Virus record (IMG/VR): IMGVR_UViG_3300020416_000034
Coordinates: 1 to 32,515 of that record
DNA length: 32,515 nt
DNA from: a virus
Reading direction: 5' to 3' (one strand)
How positions within the stretch are numbered: the stretch's first letter is position 1; each line of letters starts with the position of its first letter. Of the stretch, positions 17,177-27,124 are shown piece by piece. The translations under genes and the position numbers were made by a program. Under the pieces are notes generated by a model. It ran no database searches. It was given only the letters and a program-made list of their open reading frames with translations, and had not been told where the DNA came from.

Positions 17177-18733
17177 ATGGCCGCAATTATAACGGATCAA
17201 CTTCGTATATTAAATACTAAAGATTTTGTCGCTAGTGTAGCATCGACAACTAATTCATATTATACGTGGATCGGTTTACCAAATGCAACAGAGGTTGATT
17301 CTGATTGGAATTCTACTCCTCCAAATCCAAGAGATTCTTTTAATGAAGAAAATAAATATTGGGATAGTATGATTGCTTTGAAAAAAGTAACATCTTCTGA
17401 TGTCAAACAAGTAGTTGCTAAACATACTTGGGCATCGGGTATTACTTACGATATGTATAGAAATGATATTAGAGCAGAGAATCCTTCTAAACCATCAAAT
17501 GCTATTAGTTTATATGATGCAAAGTATTTTGTTATAAATTCCGATTTTAGGGTTTATATTTGTCTTCAAAATGGAACTGACCCAGATAACACAGAAGGAA
17601 AAGCATCCCTAGATGAACCAACTTTCACAGACTTAGAACCAAGAGCGGCTGGTACTAGTGGTGATGGTTATATTTGGAAATATCTTTATACAATTAAACC
17701 TGGTGATATTACCAAATTTGATTCTACAAACTTTATGCCTGTTCCTACGGATTGGGCAACTAACTCTATTGATGCTCCTGTAAGAGATAATGCTGCTACT
17801 AGTGGTCAACTTAAAATTGTTACTATTACAAATAGAGGAGCTGGATTAGGTACTGCAAACCAATCATATACAAGAGTACCTATTAAAGGTGATGGAACAG
17901 GTGCAGAAGCAACTGTTGTTATTAATAGTGCATCTAAAGTGGAATCAGTAACTGTTTCAAAGGGGGGTGCTGGTTATAGTTTTGGTACTTTGGATGTTGT
18001 AGCAGGTGGAGTACCTGTAGGAAGTACAGCTCCTGCATTTAATGTTATTATTCCTCCTGAAGGTGGGCATGGAGCTGACATTTATCGTGAATTGGGTGCT
18101 AAAAATTCTCTCATATATTGTAGAATTGAGAATGACACAGGAAACCCTGATTTTATAACAGGGAATGAATTTGCTCGTGTGGGAATTGTACAAAATCCCA
18201 AATCATATGGAACTAGTTCTAATTTAGAAATTGATAAAGCCAGTGCTACCTATGCTTTAAAACTTACAGGAGTTGGTGCAAGTAATGCTACATTTACTGC
18301 TGATGATTTTGTTACCCAAACTATTGGAATAGGATCTACTGCAGTTGGTAGAGTTATTTCTTATGATCAAAATACTCAAGTTTTGAAGTATTGGCAGGAT
18401 AGAACTACTGCTGGATTTAATACCAATGGTACTGCTAATACAGATCCTGAGTATGGATTCCAATTGCATAGATTTACTAATAACGTTACTGCTAATCAGG
18501 GGTCATTAGATGTCATGGGGGGATCCGTTACTTTAGGGATTCATAGTTCATTTACAGGTGTTTCTACTGTAATAAATAGTAAAACCTATTACCTTGGACA
18601 GTCATTCACAAAAGGAGTGGCAAACCCAGAAGTTAGAAAATATTCTGGAAACATTATTTACGTTGATAATAGACCTTCAATTACTAGGTCTACCAACCAA
18701 AAAGAAGATATTAAAGTCATTTTGCAATTCTAA
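17177..18733 (+). CDS. 8: Baseplate wedge protein gp8
   Basis: This 518-residue protein is the cyanophage form of T4 gp8 (334 residues), a dimeric wedge protein binding gp7 and gp10. Recognisable parts are MAAIITDQLRILNTKDFVAS at the N-terminus, YWDSMIALKKV and VAKHTWASGITYDMYRNDI (about 61-100), YFVINSDFRVYICLQNGTDP (about 117-136), and the signature EPTFTDLEPRAAGTSGDGYIWKYLYTIKP (about 147-175, written here in part as EPTFTDLEP and GDGYIWKYLY). An inserted segment near residues 215-290 carries one GAGYSF-type repeat of the kind seen in the giant protein. The C-terminal half has GIHSSFTGVST and ends with YVDNRPSITRS. The stop is followed six nucleotides later by the next start. No ribosome binding site is visible; a late box lies just upstream. 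Confidence 0.92.
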   Translation: MAAIITDQLRILNTKDFVASVASTTNSYYTWIGLPNATEVDSDWNSTPPNPRDSFNEENKYWDSMIALKKVTSSDVKQVVAKHTWASGITYDMYRNDIRAENPSKPSNAISLYDAKYFVINSDFRVYICLQNGTDPDNTEGKASLDEPTFTDLEPRAAGTSGDGYIWKYLYTIKPGDITKFDSTNFMPVPTDWATNSIDAPVRDNAATSGQLKIVTITNRGAGLGTANQSYTRVPIKGDGTGAEATVVINSASKVESVTVSKGGAGYSFGTLDVVAGGVPVGSTAPAFNVIIPPEGGHGADIYRELGAKNSLIYCRIENDTGNPDFITGNEFARVGIVQNPKSYGTSSNLEIDKASATYALKLTGVGASNATFTADDFVTQTIGIGSTAVGRVISYDQNTQVLKYWQDRTTAGFNTNGTANTDPEYGFQLHRFTNNVTANQGSLDVMGGSVTLGIHSSFTGVSTVINSKTYYLGQSFTKGVANPEVRKYSGNIIYVDNRPSITRSTNQKEDIKVILQF

Positions 18734-18739
18734 AGAATC

Positions 18740-21700
18740 ATGCCACAGGAAACCAATCTAAACGTCGCACCGTATTTTGATGACTTTACTCCAAATAATG
18801 ACTATTATAAGGTCTTATTTAAACCTGCTTATCCAGTACAAGCGAGAGAGTTAAATAATCTTCAATCGATTTTACAAGATCAGATTGAAAAATTTGGTCA
18901 ACACTTTTTTAAAGAAGGTGCGAAGATAGTTCCTGGTAATACCACTTATATAAGTCCTTATCAATGTGTTCAGTTAGAGAATGTATACTTAGGAATTCCT
19001 TTAAGTGATTATGTAAATCAAGTAAGAGGAGCCACAATTACTGGATTGACTTCAGGGGTGACTGCAGTTGTAGATAAAATTTTAATAGGAAGAAATTCAG
19101 AAAAAGGAAATACTACTCTTTATATCAATTATATTGGTTCTAGTACTTCAGATAATAGTGGATCGAAGTTTTTAGATGATGAATTATTGAGTGTTAATAA
19201 GGATATTTTATCTGCTAATACCACTATTGCTTCTGGAGAGGCCTTTGCATCAACCTTAGCATCCAATGCACTTTCGGCAGGTTCAATATTTTCAATTTCT
19301 CAAGGAATTTATTTTGGAAGAGGGCAATTTTTAAATGTAAATGATCAATCTATTATTCTTTCTCAATATTCTGATTCTCCTAGTTATAGAGTCGGACTTT
19401 TGATGAGTGAGCAAATAGTTAATGCAGATATTAATCCTCAGTTAAATGATAATGCAAGAGGATTTACTAATTTTTCTGCTCCTGGTGCTGATAGACTTAG
19501 AATAACAACATCATTAATTAAAAAGTCATTAGATGATTTTGATGATGATAATTTTATTGAACTTGCAACTGTAGAAGAAGGTGTAGTAAAATCTAAAAAA
19601 GAAAGTACTGAATATAAGCATATTGCAGATGAATTAGCAAGAAGAACTTATGCTGAATCTGGAGATTATTATGTAAAACCCTTTACAACTAAAGCAAAAG
19701 AGTCTTTAAATAATTATCAAGGTAATAATGGAATATACAATAGTAATCAAGTAACACCTAGTGGTAAGTCTCCCTCAGAGAGTCTTGCTTTATATCAAGT
19801 TTCACCAGGTAGAGCATTTGTAAAGGGATATGATATAGAAACTGTTGTTCCAACTTATTTGGATTGCCCTAAACCAAGAACTACTAAACTTGTAGAAGAA
19901 CAAGCACTTGAGTTTAATACAGGAGCTACTTTAAAATTAAATAAAGTTTATGGATCACCTCAGATTGGTATTGGTAATACTTATGTTTTAAGTTTAAGAG
20001 ATAAAAGAGTAGGTACTGCATCTACTTTACCAGCAGGTAAAGAAATTGGTGTTGCCAGAGTATATGATGCTGATTTAAATTCTGGATCCTATGATAGAGC
20101 CAATTCGGATGTTAATGAATGGGATTTAAAACTATATGATATTCAAACAGTTACGGAAATTACATTAAACGAAAATATAACATTAACTGTTCCTACTCAT
20201 ATTAAAGGAAAGAATAGTGGAGCTACTGCATTTTTGAAAGATGCTGTAACGAGTAGTACTGCATTATCTTTGTATGAAGTAGAAGGAGAATTTATAAAGA
20301 ATGAGAATTTTATAATTGATGGTGAAGAAAATACAAGGGTTGCTATTGCAGTAACATCTTTTGGTATTTCTGATGTTAAATCGGTATTTGGAAATACTAA
20401 TGGTCCTAGTATGAATACGGTAGGTGCTGCACAGACCTTCTCTGCAGACACTGTTCAGTCAAATGTTGTTAATATTGGTATTGCAACTCTTTCACCAACT
20501 GCATGGGATTCTAATCTTTCTGGATATCCCAGTGGAACTATTAGTACAGTAAGGAGTACTAATCCAATATTTCCAGGAAATATTAAGGTTGGAAATATTC
20601 TTAAATTTAGTCCATCACAGACTAGTGAATTTAATGAACCGATTATGGCATCTGTTGTCAGTGTAGGTACAACTCATGTTGTTGTAACAGGTGTTAGTAC
20701 TGTGACTGGTGTAGCTGATGGTAAATTACCTGCTGTTACTACTCAAGTTTCGGATTTAACCCTTGTTAGTACAGATTTACAAGATTCAGATGATAATTCT
20801 TTCTATACTATTTTACCAAATTCTAATATTTCTAATGTTGATTTAACTGATGGTGTTATAAGAATAAGAAAAACTCAAAGTGTTCTTATCAATGGAGGTC
20901 AACTTTCAGAACAGGTTGCAGCTGGTACAAATGAAACATTTTTACCCTTTAAACCAGAAAGATACACCTTAATAAAAGGTGATGGTACTACAGAACTTTT
21001 AACAGAAGATAGAGTAAAACTAACTAATGGTTCTACTAGATTACAAATTGAAGGTTTAAGTGATGGGATTGATGATGCTACTCTTATTACAACTCTGAAG
21101 AAGCAAAAACCTAAGGCAAAAGAGAAAATTAGAAATAGAGTTAATACTATTGTAGTAGATAAATCTATTGATTCTGCATCTGGTATTGGTTCAACTACTC
21201 TTAATGATGGTTTGACTTCTGGAAATTACCCATATGGTACTAGAGTTCAAGATTTAGATATATCTCTAAATGTTGCAGATTTGATAAATGTACAGGCTGT
21301 TTTTGAATCTGTTAATACGTCGGAAGCATCAGCTCCTACACTCACTTTTGCATCATTAACTGGACCTACAGGAAAAACTTCTGATTTGATAGTAGGTGAA
21401 AAAATTAAAGGAATGAGTTCTCATGCATGTGCTATTGTTGCTGAAATAGTTTCTGACAGCAAAATATCAATTATTAATGAAAATGATCTTAAATTTAAAG
21501 AAAATGAAGTTGTTTCTTTTGAAGAATCTAAGATTGAAGGAAAAATTGTTACCTTAGATTTTACAAGTGTAAATATATCGGCTCATTTTACTTCTGAAAA
21601 TGGTCAAAATCAATCTTTCTATGGATATCCTTCTATTCAAAGAAAATCTGACTCCGATGCACCTACTCGCCAATTAAAAATATATTTTTCAAATGGTTAT

Positions 21701-24700
21701 TATCAGTCTACAGATGATGGAGATATAACAACTAAAAATTCTTATGATACATTTAATTATACTACTGAAATTCAAACAGTAAATGGTGTTAGAAATACTG
21801 ATTTAATTGATATTAGACCTAGAGTTTCTGATTATGTTGTTGCTGAAGATGTAAGATCTCCTCTTGAATTTTATGGAAGAGAATTTAATGCTGCTGGCAA
21901 TTCTGCGGCTAATATTTTAGCATCTGATGAAACAATTCTAACTGATTTTTCATATTATCTTGGAAGAGTAGATTCTATCTATATTACTAAAGAAGGTAAT
22001 TTCCAAGTTAAATATGGTACTCCTGCTGTTAATCCACGAGAACCAGTAATAGTTGATGATGGATTAAAGATTGCTACTGCTGAATTGCCTCCTTATCTCT
22101 ATACTACAGATAATATTTCTATTAATTTCTTAAATTATAAGAGATATAAAATGTCGGATATTAACCGACTTGAAAAGAGAATTTCATCTTTGGAATATTA
22201 TACTTCTCTTTCTTTATTAGAAGCAAATACGGCCAGTTTATTTGTTCCTGACTCTGCAGGGTTTAATAAGTTTAAATCTGGATTTTTTGTTGATAATTTT
22301 ACTAGTTTCCTTTCTCAATCAACTCTTATTGGATATAAAAATAGTGTAGATGTAGAAAATCAAATTTTAAGACCTAAACATTATACTACTGCAGTTGATT
22401 TAGAATTAGGGCCCGTAGAAGGAGTAAATGCTAATTCCGATAAAAGATATATTAATCCACAAGGAACTAATATTAAAAGAACAGGAGATATAATAACGCT
22501 TAATTATAATGAAGTTGAGTGGTTAAAGCAAACAGGAGGAACTAGAAGTGAATCGGTAACTCCTTTCATGGTATCATTCTGGAAAGGAACTCTTGATCTT
22601 ACTCCAGCATCTGATAATTGGCTTGATACCAGAAGATTAGAAGCAAATATTATTAATGTTGAAGGTGATTTTGCTGAAACTGTTGCTGAATTTACTGAAC
22701 AATTCGGTGGAAATCCTCAATCAGGATTTGGATCTGTTGTTTGGAATACATGGGAACAAAATTGGTCAGGAACAGTAGAAACCACAAGACTTAGGGTTCA
22801 AGGAATAGGTCAACGGTGGGCTCCAGGTTCTCGTCCTGGAAGGCGAAATATGAGACAGCAGTTTACTGCTACTTTCCAAAGAGTAGTTGGAGAGGAAACA
22901 AGAACAGGTACACGTAGAGTAATTACAGAACAATTTGATCAAACTTCCCAAGGAGATAGACTTGTAAGTAGAGATCTTATTGGGTTTATGAGATCTCGTA
23001 ATGTTCAATTCGTTGCAAAACGAGTTAAACCATCTACTAGATTATATGCATTTTTTGATGGTAGAGATGTAACACAATATTGTGTTCCTAAACTACTAGA
23101 AATTTCCATGGCTTCTGGTGTATTCCAGGTAGGAGAAACTGTTACTGGAACAACTAGACCAATTGGAGGTGCTCCACAAAATGGTAATTTAGTGGATCCT
23201 AGTATTAGATTCAGAGTAGCACAGTCAAATCATATGGAAGGTCCATATAATGCACCTACAAAGAGGTATGGAGCTAGTCCTTATTCTGCGGAACCTATTC
23301 CTGCTACTTATTCATCAACTTCTACTATTCTAAATGTTGATACTTTCTCATTAGCAGATCAACCTCAAGGATCATATTGGGGATGGGTGGAAGATGATAT
23401 GATGTTAGTTGGAGAAACAAGTGGTGCTTTGGCAGTTGTTACTAATGTTCGATTAGTATCTGATATTGGAGCAAATTTAATTGGAAGTTTTTATATTCCA
23501 GATCCTGATGTTGGAGTCCATCCACGATTTGAAACAGGTGAAAAAGTACTTACTTTAATTAATAATGAAACTCTTGATAGAAACAATGCCCAAACATTGG
23601 CAGATGAAGGATTTAGATCTACAGGAATTTTAGAAACTGTTCAAGAAGATATTATTTCTGTTAGAAATGCGAGAATTGAAAGCACTGCTATCACTGAAAC
23701 AAGAAATACTGGTGGATGGACAGAAGTAGAAGGAACCAGAGACTGGACTAATGTAGGAATGATGCAATGGGATCCTCTAGCACAATCATTCTTTGTCCCC
23801 GATCCTAATGGAGTTTTCTTAACAAGTTGTGAAGTTTATTTTGCTACAAAAGATGATACAGAACTACCTGTTACTTTCCAATTAAGGACTATGGTAAATG
23901 GTCTTCCTACTACAAAGGTTATTCCATTTTCTGAAATTGTTAAATCACCATCGGAAATTAGTGTCTCTAACAATGGTACGGTAGCAACGACGTTTAAATT
24001 TGATGCACCAATTTATGTTGAAGGTGGAACTGAATATGCAATGGTTCTTCTTTCAGAATCCTATAAGTATTCTGCAATTATTTCACGAGTAGGAGAAACT
24101 GATTTAATAACAGGAACATTTGTTGCTCAACAACCATTCTTGGGTTCTTTATTTAAATCTCAGAACGGTTCTACATGGGAACCCAGTCAGTGGGAAGATC
24201 TTAAATTTACTTTATACAGGGCTGATTTTGCACAAACAGGATCATTACAAGTGTATAATCCTGAATTGTCTTTAGGTAATGATCAAATTGCTAGATTATT
24301 CCCTGATCCTATTAATTTTACTTCTAGAAAGATAAGAATAGGTATTGGTTCTAATTTAGAAGATGCTAATCTAAAAGCAGGATATACGATCAAACAATTT
24401 GGTAGTAATGCTACAGGTGATTATGTTTCAAGTGCAGGAATTGCAACAGGAACTTTAAATATTATTAATTCTGGTATTGGACTTACTCCCGTATCAGGTG
24501 GGTGGGTATTCCCAGATGTTAAATTAAGTAGTGTAACAGGAAGTGGTGCTAATGCAACGGCTAAAATTACTGTTGAAAATGGAGTAGCAACTGGTGCAAC
24601 GATTACAGCAGGTGGAGATGGATATGTGGCTGGTGATGTTTTAAGTATAGGATCTACTGGTATTGGTAATAAGGCTATAGGTGCTAATGTTAGATTATCT

Positions 24701-26236
24701 GTGGTTGGAATTTCTAGTGCTACGCAATTAGTTGTTGATAATGTTCAAGGTGATTTTGTAACGGGTGTTGGTAAGACAGTTCAGTATATTATGTTAGATG
24801 GTTCTACTGGAATTACTACTGAGTTAAATGGTGCTAACAATGTTGGAGGAGGTGTTTATATTAATGATATTACTGAGGTTACTAGTGGAGATCAAATTGT
24901 AGTTAATCATGAAAATCATGGAATGTATTTTAGTGATAATTTTGTTACTCTTTCCGATGTTCAAACTGACATTATTCCAACTAAGTTAACTAATGATTTA
25001 AATTCCACTACCACAGGAGAGATCGTTGTAGAAAATGTTAATAACTTAGATACATTTGAAAGTGTGGGAGTAGGAACTACTAACTATGGTTACTTACAAA
25101 TTGGGGATGAGATTCTTTCTTATGAGTCTGCATCAGGAACAAATATAGGAATTACTTCTAGATCAATTGATTCTACTCCTGCTAAAAATTATCTTGCAGG
25201 AACACTTGTTTACAAGTATGAATTGGGGGGAGTTTCCTTGAGAAGGATTAATAAAACCCACAATTTGGCTGATGTAACGACTGCCGACCCAATTACTTTT
25301 GATTCTTATACTATTAAATTGGATATGGGTTCTAGTGGACTTGGCAGATCTACTGGAGAAAGTTTCCCTATTTTATATACAAATAAAACTCAAACAGGAG
25401 GAGGAATTAATGCAACTGCTACACAAAATATTCCTTTTGAAATAATTAATCCTCAACTACAAACTCTTACGGTTCCTGGAACTAATGTTTCAGCACAAGT
25501 AAGAACTGTTAGTGGTTCTAGTTTAGATGGAAGTGAAACTGGTTATTTAGAACAAGCATCTGAAGCAGTTGCAATAGGTGAAAATAATCTTCTTTCTACT
25601 CCGAGAATAATTGCTTCTAAGATTAATGAAACCAATAAATTGAGTGCATTAGCTGGTAATAAATCAATGAATATGCAAATTAATTTATCAACTGTGAGTT
25701 CTAAATTAACACCTGTAATTGATACTCAACGAATGAGTGCTATCTTTGTTTCTAATAGAGTTAATGCTCCTATAGGGTTAAGTAGTTATACAAGTGATAA
25801 TAGAGTTAATACTCTATTTGATGATCCTAATGCATTCCAATATCTTTCTAAAGAAATTAAATTGGAAAATCCTGCATCTTCTGTCAAAATTATTGCAAAT
25901 GTTTATTTGAATGATAGTTGTGATATTAGAGCATTCTATGCAATTAGTGATAATGAAAACTTTGAACCAGTTTATAGGCCTTTCCCAGGATATGATAATC
26001 TTAATGAAAGAGGAGAGGTAATTGATCCTGCTGATAATGATGGAAGACCTGATGTATTTGTAGCACCTACTAATAATGAATTAGTAGAACCTAGTCTTAA
26101 TGACTTTAAAGAAAGAACTTTCACCGCAACGGATGTTCCTTCCTTTAGATATTATAGAATTAAATTAGTAATGACTTCAACCAATCAGGTATATGTTCCT
26201 CGTGTGAAAGATCTTAAAGTCCTAGCACTTGCTTAA
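18740..26236 (+). CDS. Giant DUF4815-type baseplate structural protein
   Basis: A 2498-residue virion protein whose first 380 residues match the DUF4815 pattern known from T4-like cyanophages: YFDDFTPNNDYYKVLFKP (12-29), PVQARELNNLQSILQDQIEKFG (31-52) and VSPGRAFVKGYDIE (about 354-367). A short coiled coil with DINRLEKRISSLEYYTSL begins at about 1138. The segment WDPLAQSFFVPDPNGVFL starts at 1677 and leads a conserved-looking domain that ends around YRADF. Further on are one GDGYVAGD repeat, an RxxxxTP type module (about 2092-2160) and the closing part with LNPASSVKII-like and VPRVKDLKVLALA residues. Position after gp8 equals that of T4 gp9 and gp10, so it may connect wedge and tail fiber; this is inference. 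It lies in a tight gene group with gp8 upstream and a small protein downstream. Confidence 0.85.
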   Translation: MPQETNLNVAPYFDDFTPNNDYYKVLFKPAYPVQARELNNLQSILQDQIEKFGQHFFKEGAKIVPGNTTYISPYQCVQLENVYLGIPLSDYVNQVRGATITGLTSGVTAVVDKILIGRNSEKGNTTLYINYIGSSTSDNSGSKFLDDELLSVNKDILSANTTIASGEAFASTLASNALSAGSIFSISQGIYFGRGQFLNVNDQSIILSQYSDSPSYRVGLLMSEQIVNADINPQLNDNARGFTNFSAPGADRLRITTSLIKKSLDDFDDDNFIELATVEEGVVKSKKESTEYKHIADELARRTYAESGDYYVKPFTTKAKESLNNYQGNNGIYNSNQVTPSGKSPSESLALYQVSPGRAFVKGYDIETVVPTYLDCPKPRTTKLVEEQALEFNTGATLKLNKVYGSPQIGIGNTYVLSLRDKRVGTASTLPAGKEIGVARVYDADLNSGSYDRANSDVNEWDLKLYDIQTVTEITLNENITLTVPTHIKGKNSGATAFLKDAVTSSTALSLYEVEGEFIKNENFIIDGEENTRVAIAVTSFGISDVKSVFGNTNGPSMNTVGAAQTFSADTVQSNVVNIGIATLSPTAWDSNLSGYPSGTISTVRSTNPIFPGNIKVGNILKFSPSQTSEFNEPIMASVVSVGTTHVVVTGVSTVTGVADGKLPAVTTQVSDLTLVSTDLQDSDDNSFYTILPNSNISNVDLTDGVIRIRKTQSVLINGGQLSEQVAAGTNETFLPFKPERYTLIKGDGTTELLTEDRVKLTNGSTRLQIEGLSDGIDDATLITTLKKQKPKAKEKIRNRVNTIVVDKSIDSASGIGSTTLNDGLTSGNYPYGTRVQDLDISLNVADLINVQAVFESVNTSEASAPTLTFASLTGPTGKTSDLIVGEKIKGMSSHACAIVAEIVSDSKISIINENDLKFKENEVVSFEESKIEGKIVTLDFTSVNISAHFTSENGQNQSFYGYPSIQRKSDSDAPTRQLKIYFSNGYYQSTDDGDITTKNSYDTFNYTTEIQTVNGVRNTDLIDIRPRVSDYVVAEDVRSPLEFYGREFNAAGNSAANILASDETILTDFSYYLGRVDSIYITKEGNFQVKYGTPAVNPREPVIVDDGLKIATAELPPYLYTTDNISINFLNYKRYKMSDINRLEKRISSLEYYTSLSLLEANTASLFVPDSAGFNKFKSGFFVDNFTSFLSQSTLIGYKNSVDVENQILRPKHYTTAVDLELGPVEGVNANSDKRYINPQGTNIKRTGDIITLNYNEVEWLKQTGGTRSESVTPFMVSFWKGTLDLTPASDNWLDTRRLEANIINVEGDFAETVAEFTEQFGGNPQSGFGSVVWNTWEQNWSGTVETTRLRVQGIGQRWAPGSRPGRRNMRQQFTATFQRVVGEETRTGTRRVITEQFDQTSQGDRLVSRDLIGFMRSRNVQFVAKRVKPSTRLYAFFDGRDVTQYCVPKLLEISMASGVFQVGETVTGTTRPIGGAPQNGNLVDPSIRFRVAQSNHMEGPYNAPTKRYGASPYSAEPIPATYSSTSTILNVDTFSLADQPQGSYWGWVEDDMMLVGETSGALAVVTNVRLVSDIGANLIGSFYIPDPDVGVHPRFETGEKVLTLINNETLDRNNAQTLADEGFRSTGILETVQEDIISVRNARIESTAITETRNTGGWTEVEGTRDWTNVGMMQWDPLAQSFFVPDPNGVFLTSCEVYFATKDDTELPVTFQLRTMVNGLPTTKVIPFSEIVKSPSEISVSNNGTVATTFKFDAPIYVEGGTEYAMVLLSESYKYSAIISRVGETDLITGTFVAQQPFLGSLFKSQNGSTWEPSQWEDLKFTLYRADFAQTGSLQVYNPELSLGNDQIARLFPDPINFTSRKIRIGIGSNLEDANLKAGYTIKQFGSNATGDYVSSAGIATGTLNIINSGIGLTPVSGGWVFPDVKLSSVTGSGANATAKITVENGVATGATITAGGDGYVAGDVLSIGSTGIGNKAIGANVRLSVVGISSATQLVVDNVQGDFVTGVGKTVQYIMLDGSTGITTELNGANNVGGGVYINDITEVTSGDQIVVNHENHGMYFSDNFVTLSDVQTDIIPTKLTNDLNSTTTGEIVVENVNNLDTFESVGVGTTNYGYLQIGDEILSYESASGTNIGITSRSIDSTPAKNYLAGTLVYKYELGGVSLRRINKTHNLADVTTADPITFDSYTIKLDMGSSGLGRSTGESFPILYTNKTQTGGGINATATQNIPFEIINPQLQTLTVPGTNVSAQVRTVSGSSLDGSETGYLEQASEAVAIGENNLLSTPRIIASKINETNKLSALAGNKSMNMQINLSTVSSKLTPVIDTQRMSAIFVSNRVNAPIGLSSYTSDNRVNTLFDDPNAFQYLSKEIKLENPASSVKIIANVYLNDSCDIRAFYAISDNENFEPVYRPFPGYDNLNERGEVIDPADNDGRPDVFVAPTNNELVEPSLNDFKERTFTATDVPSFRYYRIKLVMTSTNQVYVPRVKDLKVLALA

Positions 26237-26237
26237 A

Positions 26238-26459
26238 ATGTCTTATCTTAAAGTAGAGGGTCATAGTGGATTGTATAGAGATCCTAAAACCAATTCTATT
26301 GTGAATCAAAATGGTACGGGGTATAATGAATATGTTACTCAGAAAAAACTGAGAAATAGTGGAAATGATAAAATAGATAATATGAAAGATGATCTTGATA
26401 ATTTAAAAAATGAGATTAATGAAATTAAATCTTTACTCAAGGAGTTGGTAAATGGCTAA
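26238..26459 (+). CDS. Small coiled-coil structural protein, 73 aa
   Basis: The product opens MSYLKVEGHSGLYRDPKTN, a signature I know from small proteins in cyanophages and other T4-like marine phages, and ends in a heptad-rich helix (about residues 41-72: DKIDNMKDDLDNLKNEINEI then SLLKELV) that should form a coiled coil. The first half has VEGHSxLxRDPxTNSIVN, of unknown function. The ATG at 26238 is preferred over an in-frame TTG at 26229 because homologues start MSYLK and the ATG follows the previous stop by one base. Its last eight bases overlap the next gene. A role as an assembly partner of the baseplate or neck is likely but not proven. Confidence 0.82.
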   Translation: MSYLKVEGHSGLYRDPKTNSIVNQNGTGYNEYVTQKKLRNSGNDKIDNMKDDLDNLKNEINEIKSLLKELVNG

Positions 26460-27099
26460 TCAAAATATAACATTTGATGTTGCATCAGGAACTCCTTATG
26501 AGTCCAATCTGACGATTAATGGTGGTGCTAATTTTAGTAATATATTTACAGTAACTAATCCTAACGGAACTGCTTTCAACTTTACTGATTATAGTGGTTC
26601 TTCTCAGATGATCAAGAGTGTGGCAGTGGGGGCTACTGATATTGTTGCTGCCACTTTTGCTGTTGGATTCACTAGTGAAGCAGGTGGAAAAATAGAAATT
26701 TCTTTGGGTTCTACCCAAACTAGAAGTTTAGCAGGAGGAAGATATGTTTATGATATTTTAGTGAATTCTGCTTCTTCATCTAATACGACAGATGTATTAG
26801 AAACTGCTATATCAGTGGGAAGTACTGCTGGTATTGGTACAACAACATTTACTCTGAATAAGGTTACTAATGTTGCTGTTGGTGACTCTGTAACAATAAG
26901 TGATCAACTTACAGATGTACCTGTAGTTACCGTTTCTACGGGTAATACCATTGAAGTGGGAACTGCCTTCACATCGGGGTCTCAGATCCTCCCTGGTACT
27001 GCTGTAACCTTCAGTAGGGTATCTACAGCATCTACGATTTATAGGTTAGTTCAGGGTTCGATTATAGTTAAGGCAGGTATCTCTTCTGCACCTTCCTAA
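26452..27099 (+). CDS. Beta-rich virion protein, 215 aa
   Basis: The N-terminal half (about residues 1-105) reads like an immunoglobulin-like or upper-baseplate-type strand domain: FSNIFTVTNPNGTAFNFTDYSGSSQM, then GKIEISLGSTQT and LAGGRYVYDIL. The second half carries a module with ISVGSTAGIGTTTFTL and VAVGDSVTISD, resembling modules in the giant neighbours, then a final YRLVQGSIIVKAGIS strand pair. The ATG overlaps the preceding gene by eight bases and has a clear AAGGAG site at 26439-26444, one of the few good ribosome binding sites among the late genes here. It has no signal peptide. It is probably a structural or fiber-attachment protein; the exact role is unknown. Confidence 0.75.
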   Translation: MANQNITFDVASGTPYESNLTINGGANFSNIFTVTNPNGTAFNFTDYSGSSQMIKSVAVGATDIVAATFAVGFTSEAGGKIEISLGSTQTRSLAGGRYVYDILVNSASSSNTTDVLETAISVGSTAGIGTTTFTLNKVTNVAVGDSVTISDQLTDVPVVTVSTGNTIEVGTAFTSGSQILPGTAVTFSRVSTASTIYRLVQGSIIVKAGISSAPS

Positions 27100-27102
27100 A
27101 TA
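27096..27102 (+). promoter_or_regulatory. Late-promoter-like box CTAAATA before gp13
   Basis: CTAAATA overlaps the stop codon of the preceding gene and lies 22 nt before the gp13 ATG, the same spacing as at gp25. A second box, AATAAATA at 27116-27123, ends one base before the ATG and is too close to start gp13 mRNA upstream of its start codon. Confidence 0.5.
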
Positions 27103-27124
27103 ATTTCACAGGAATAATAAATAC

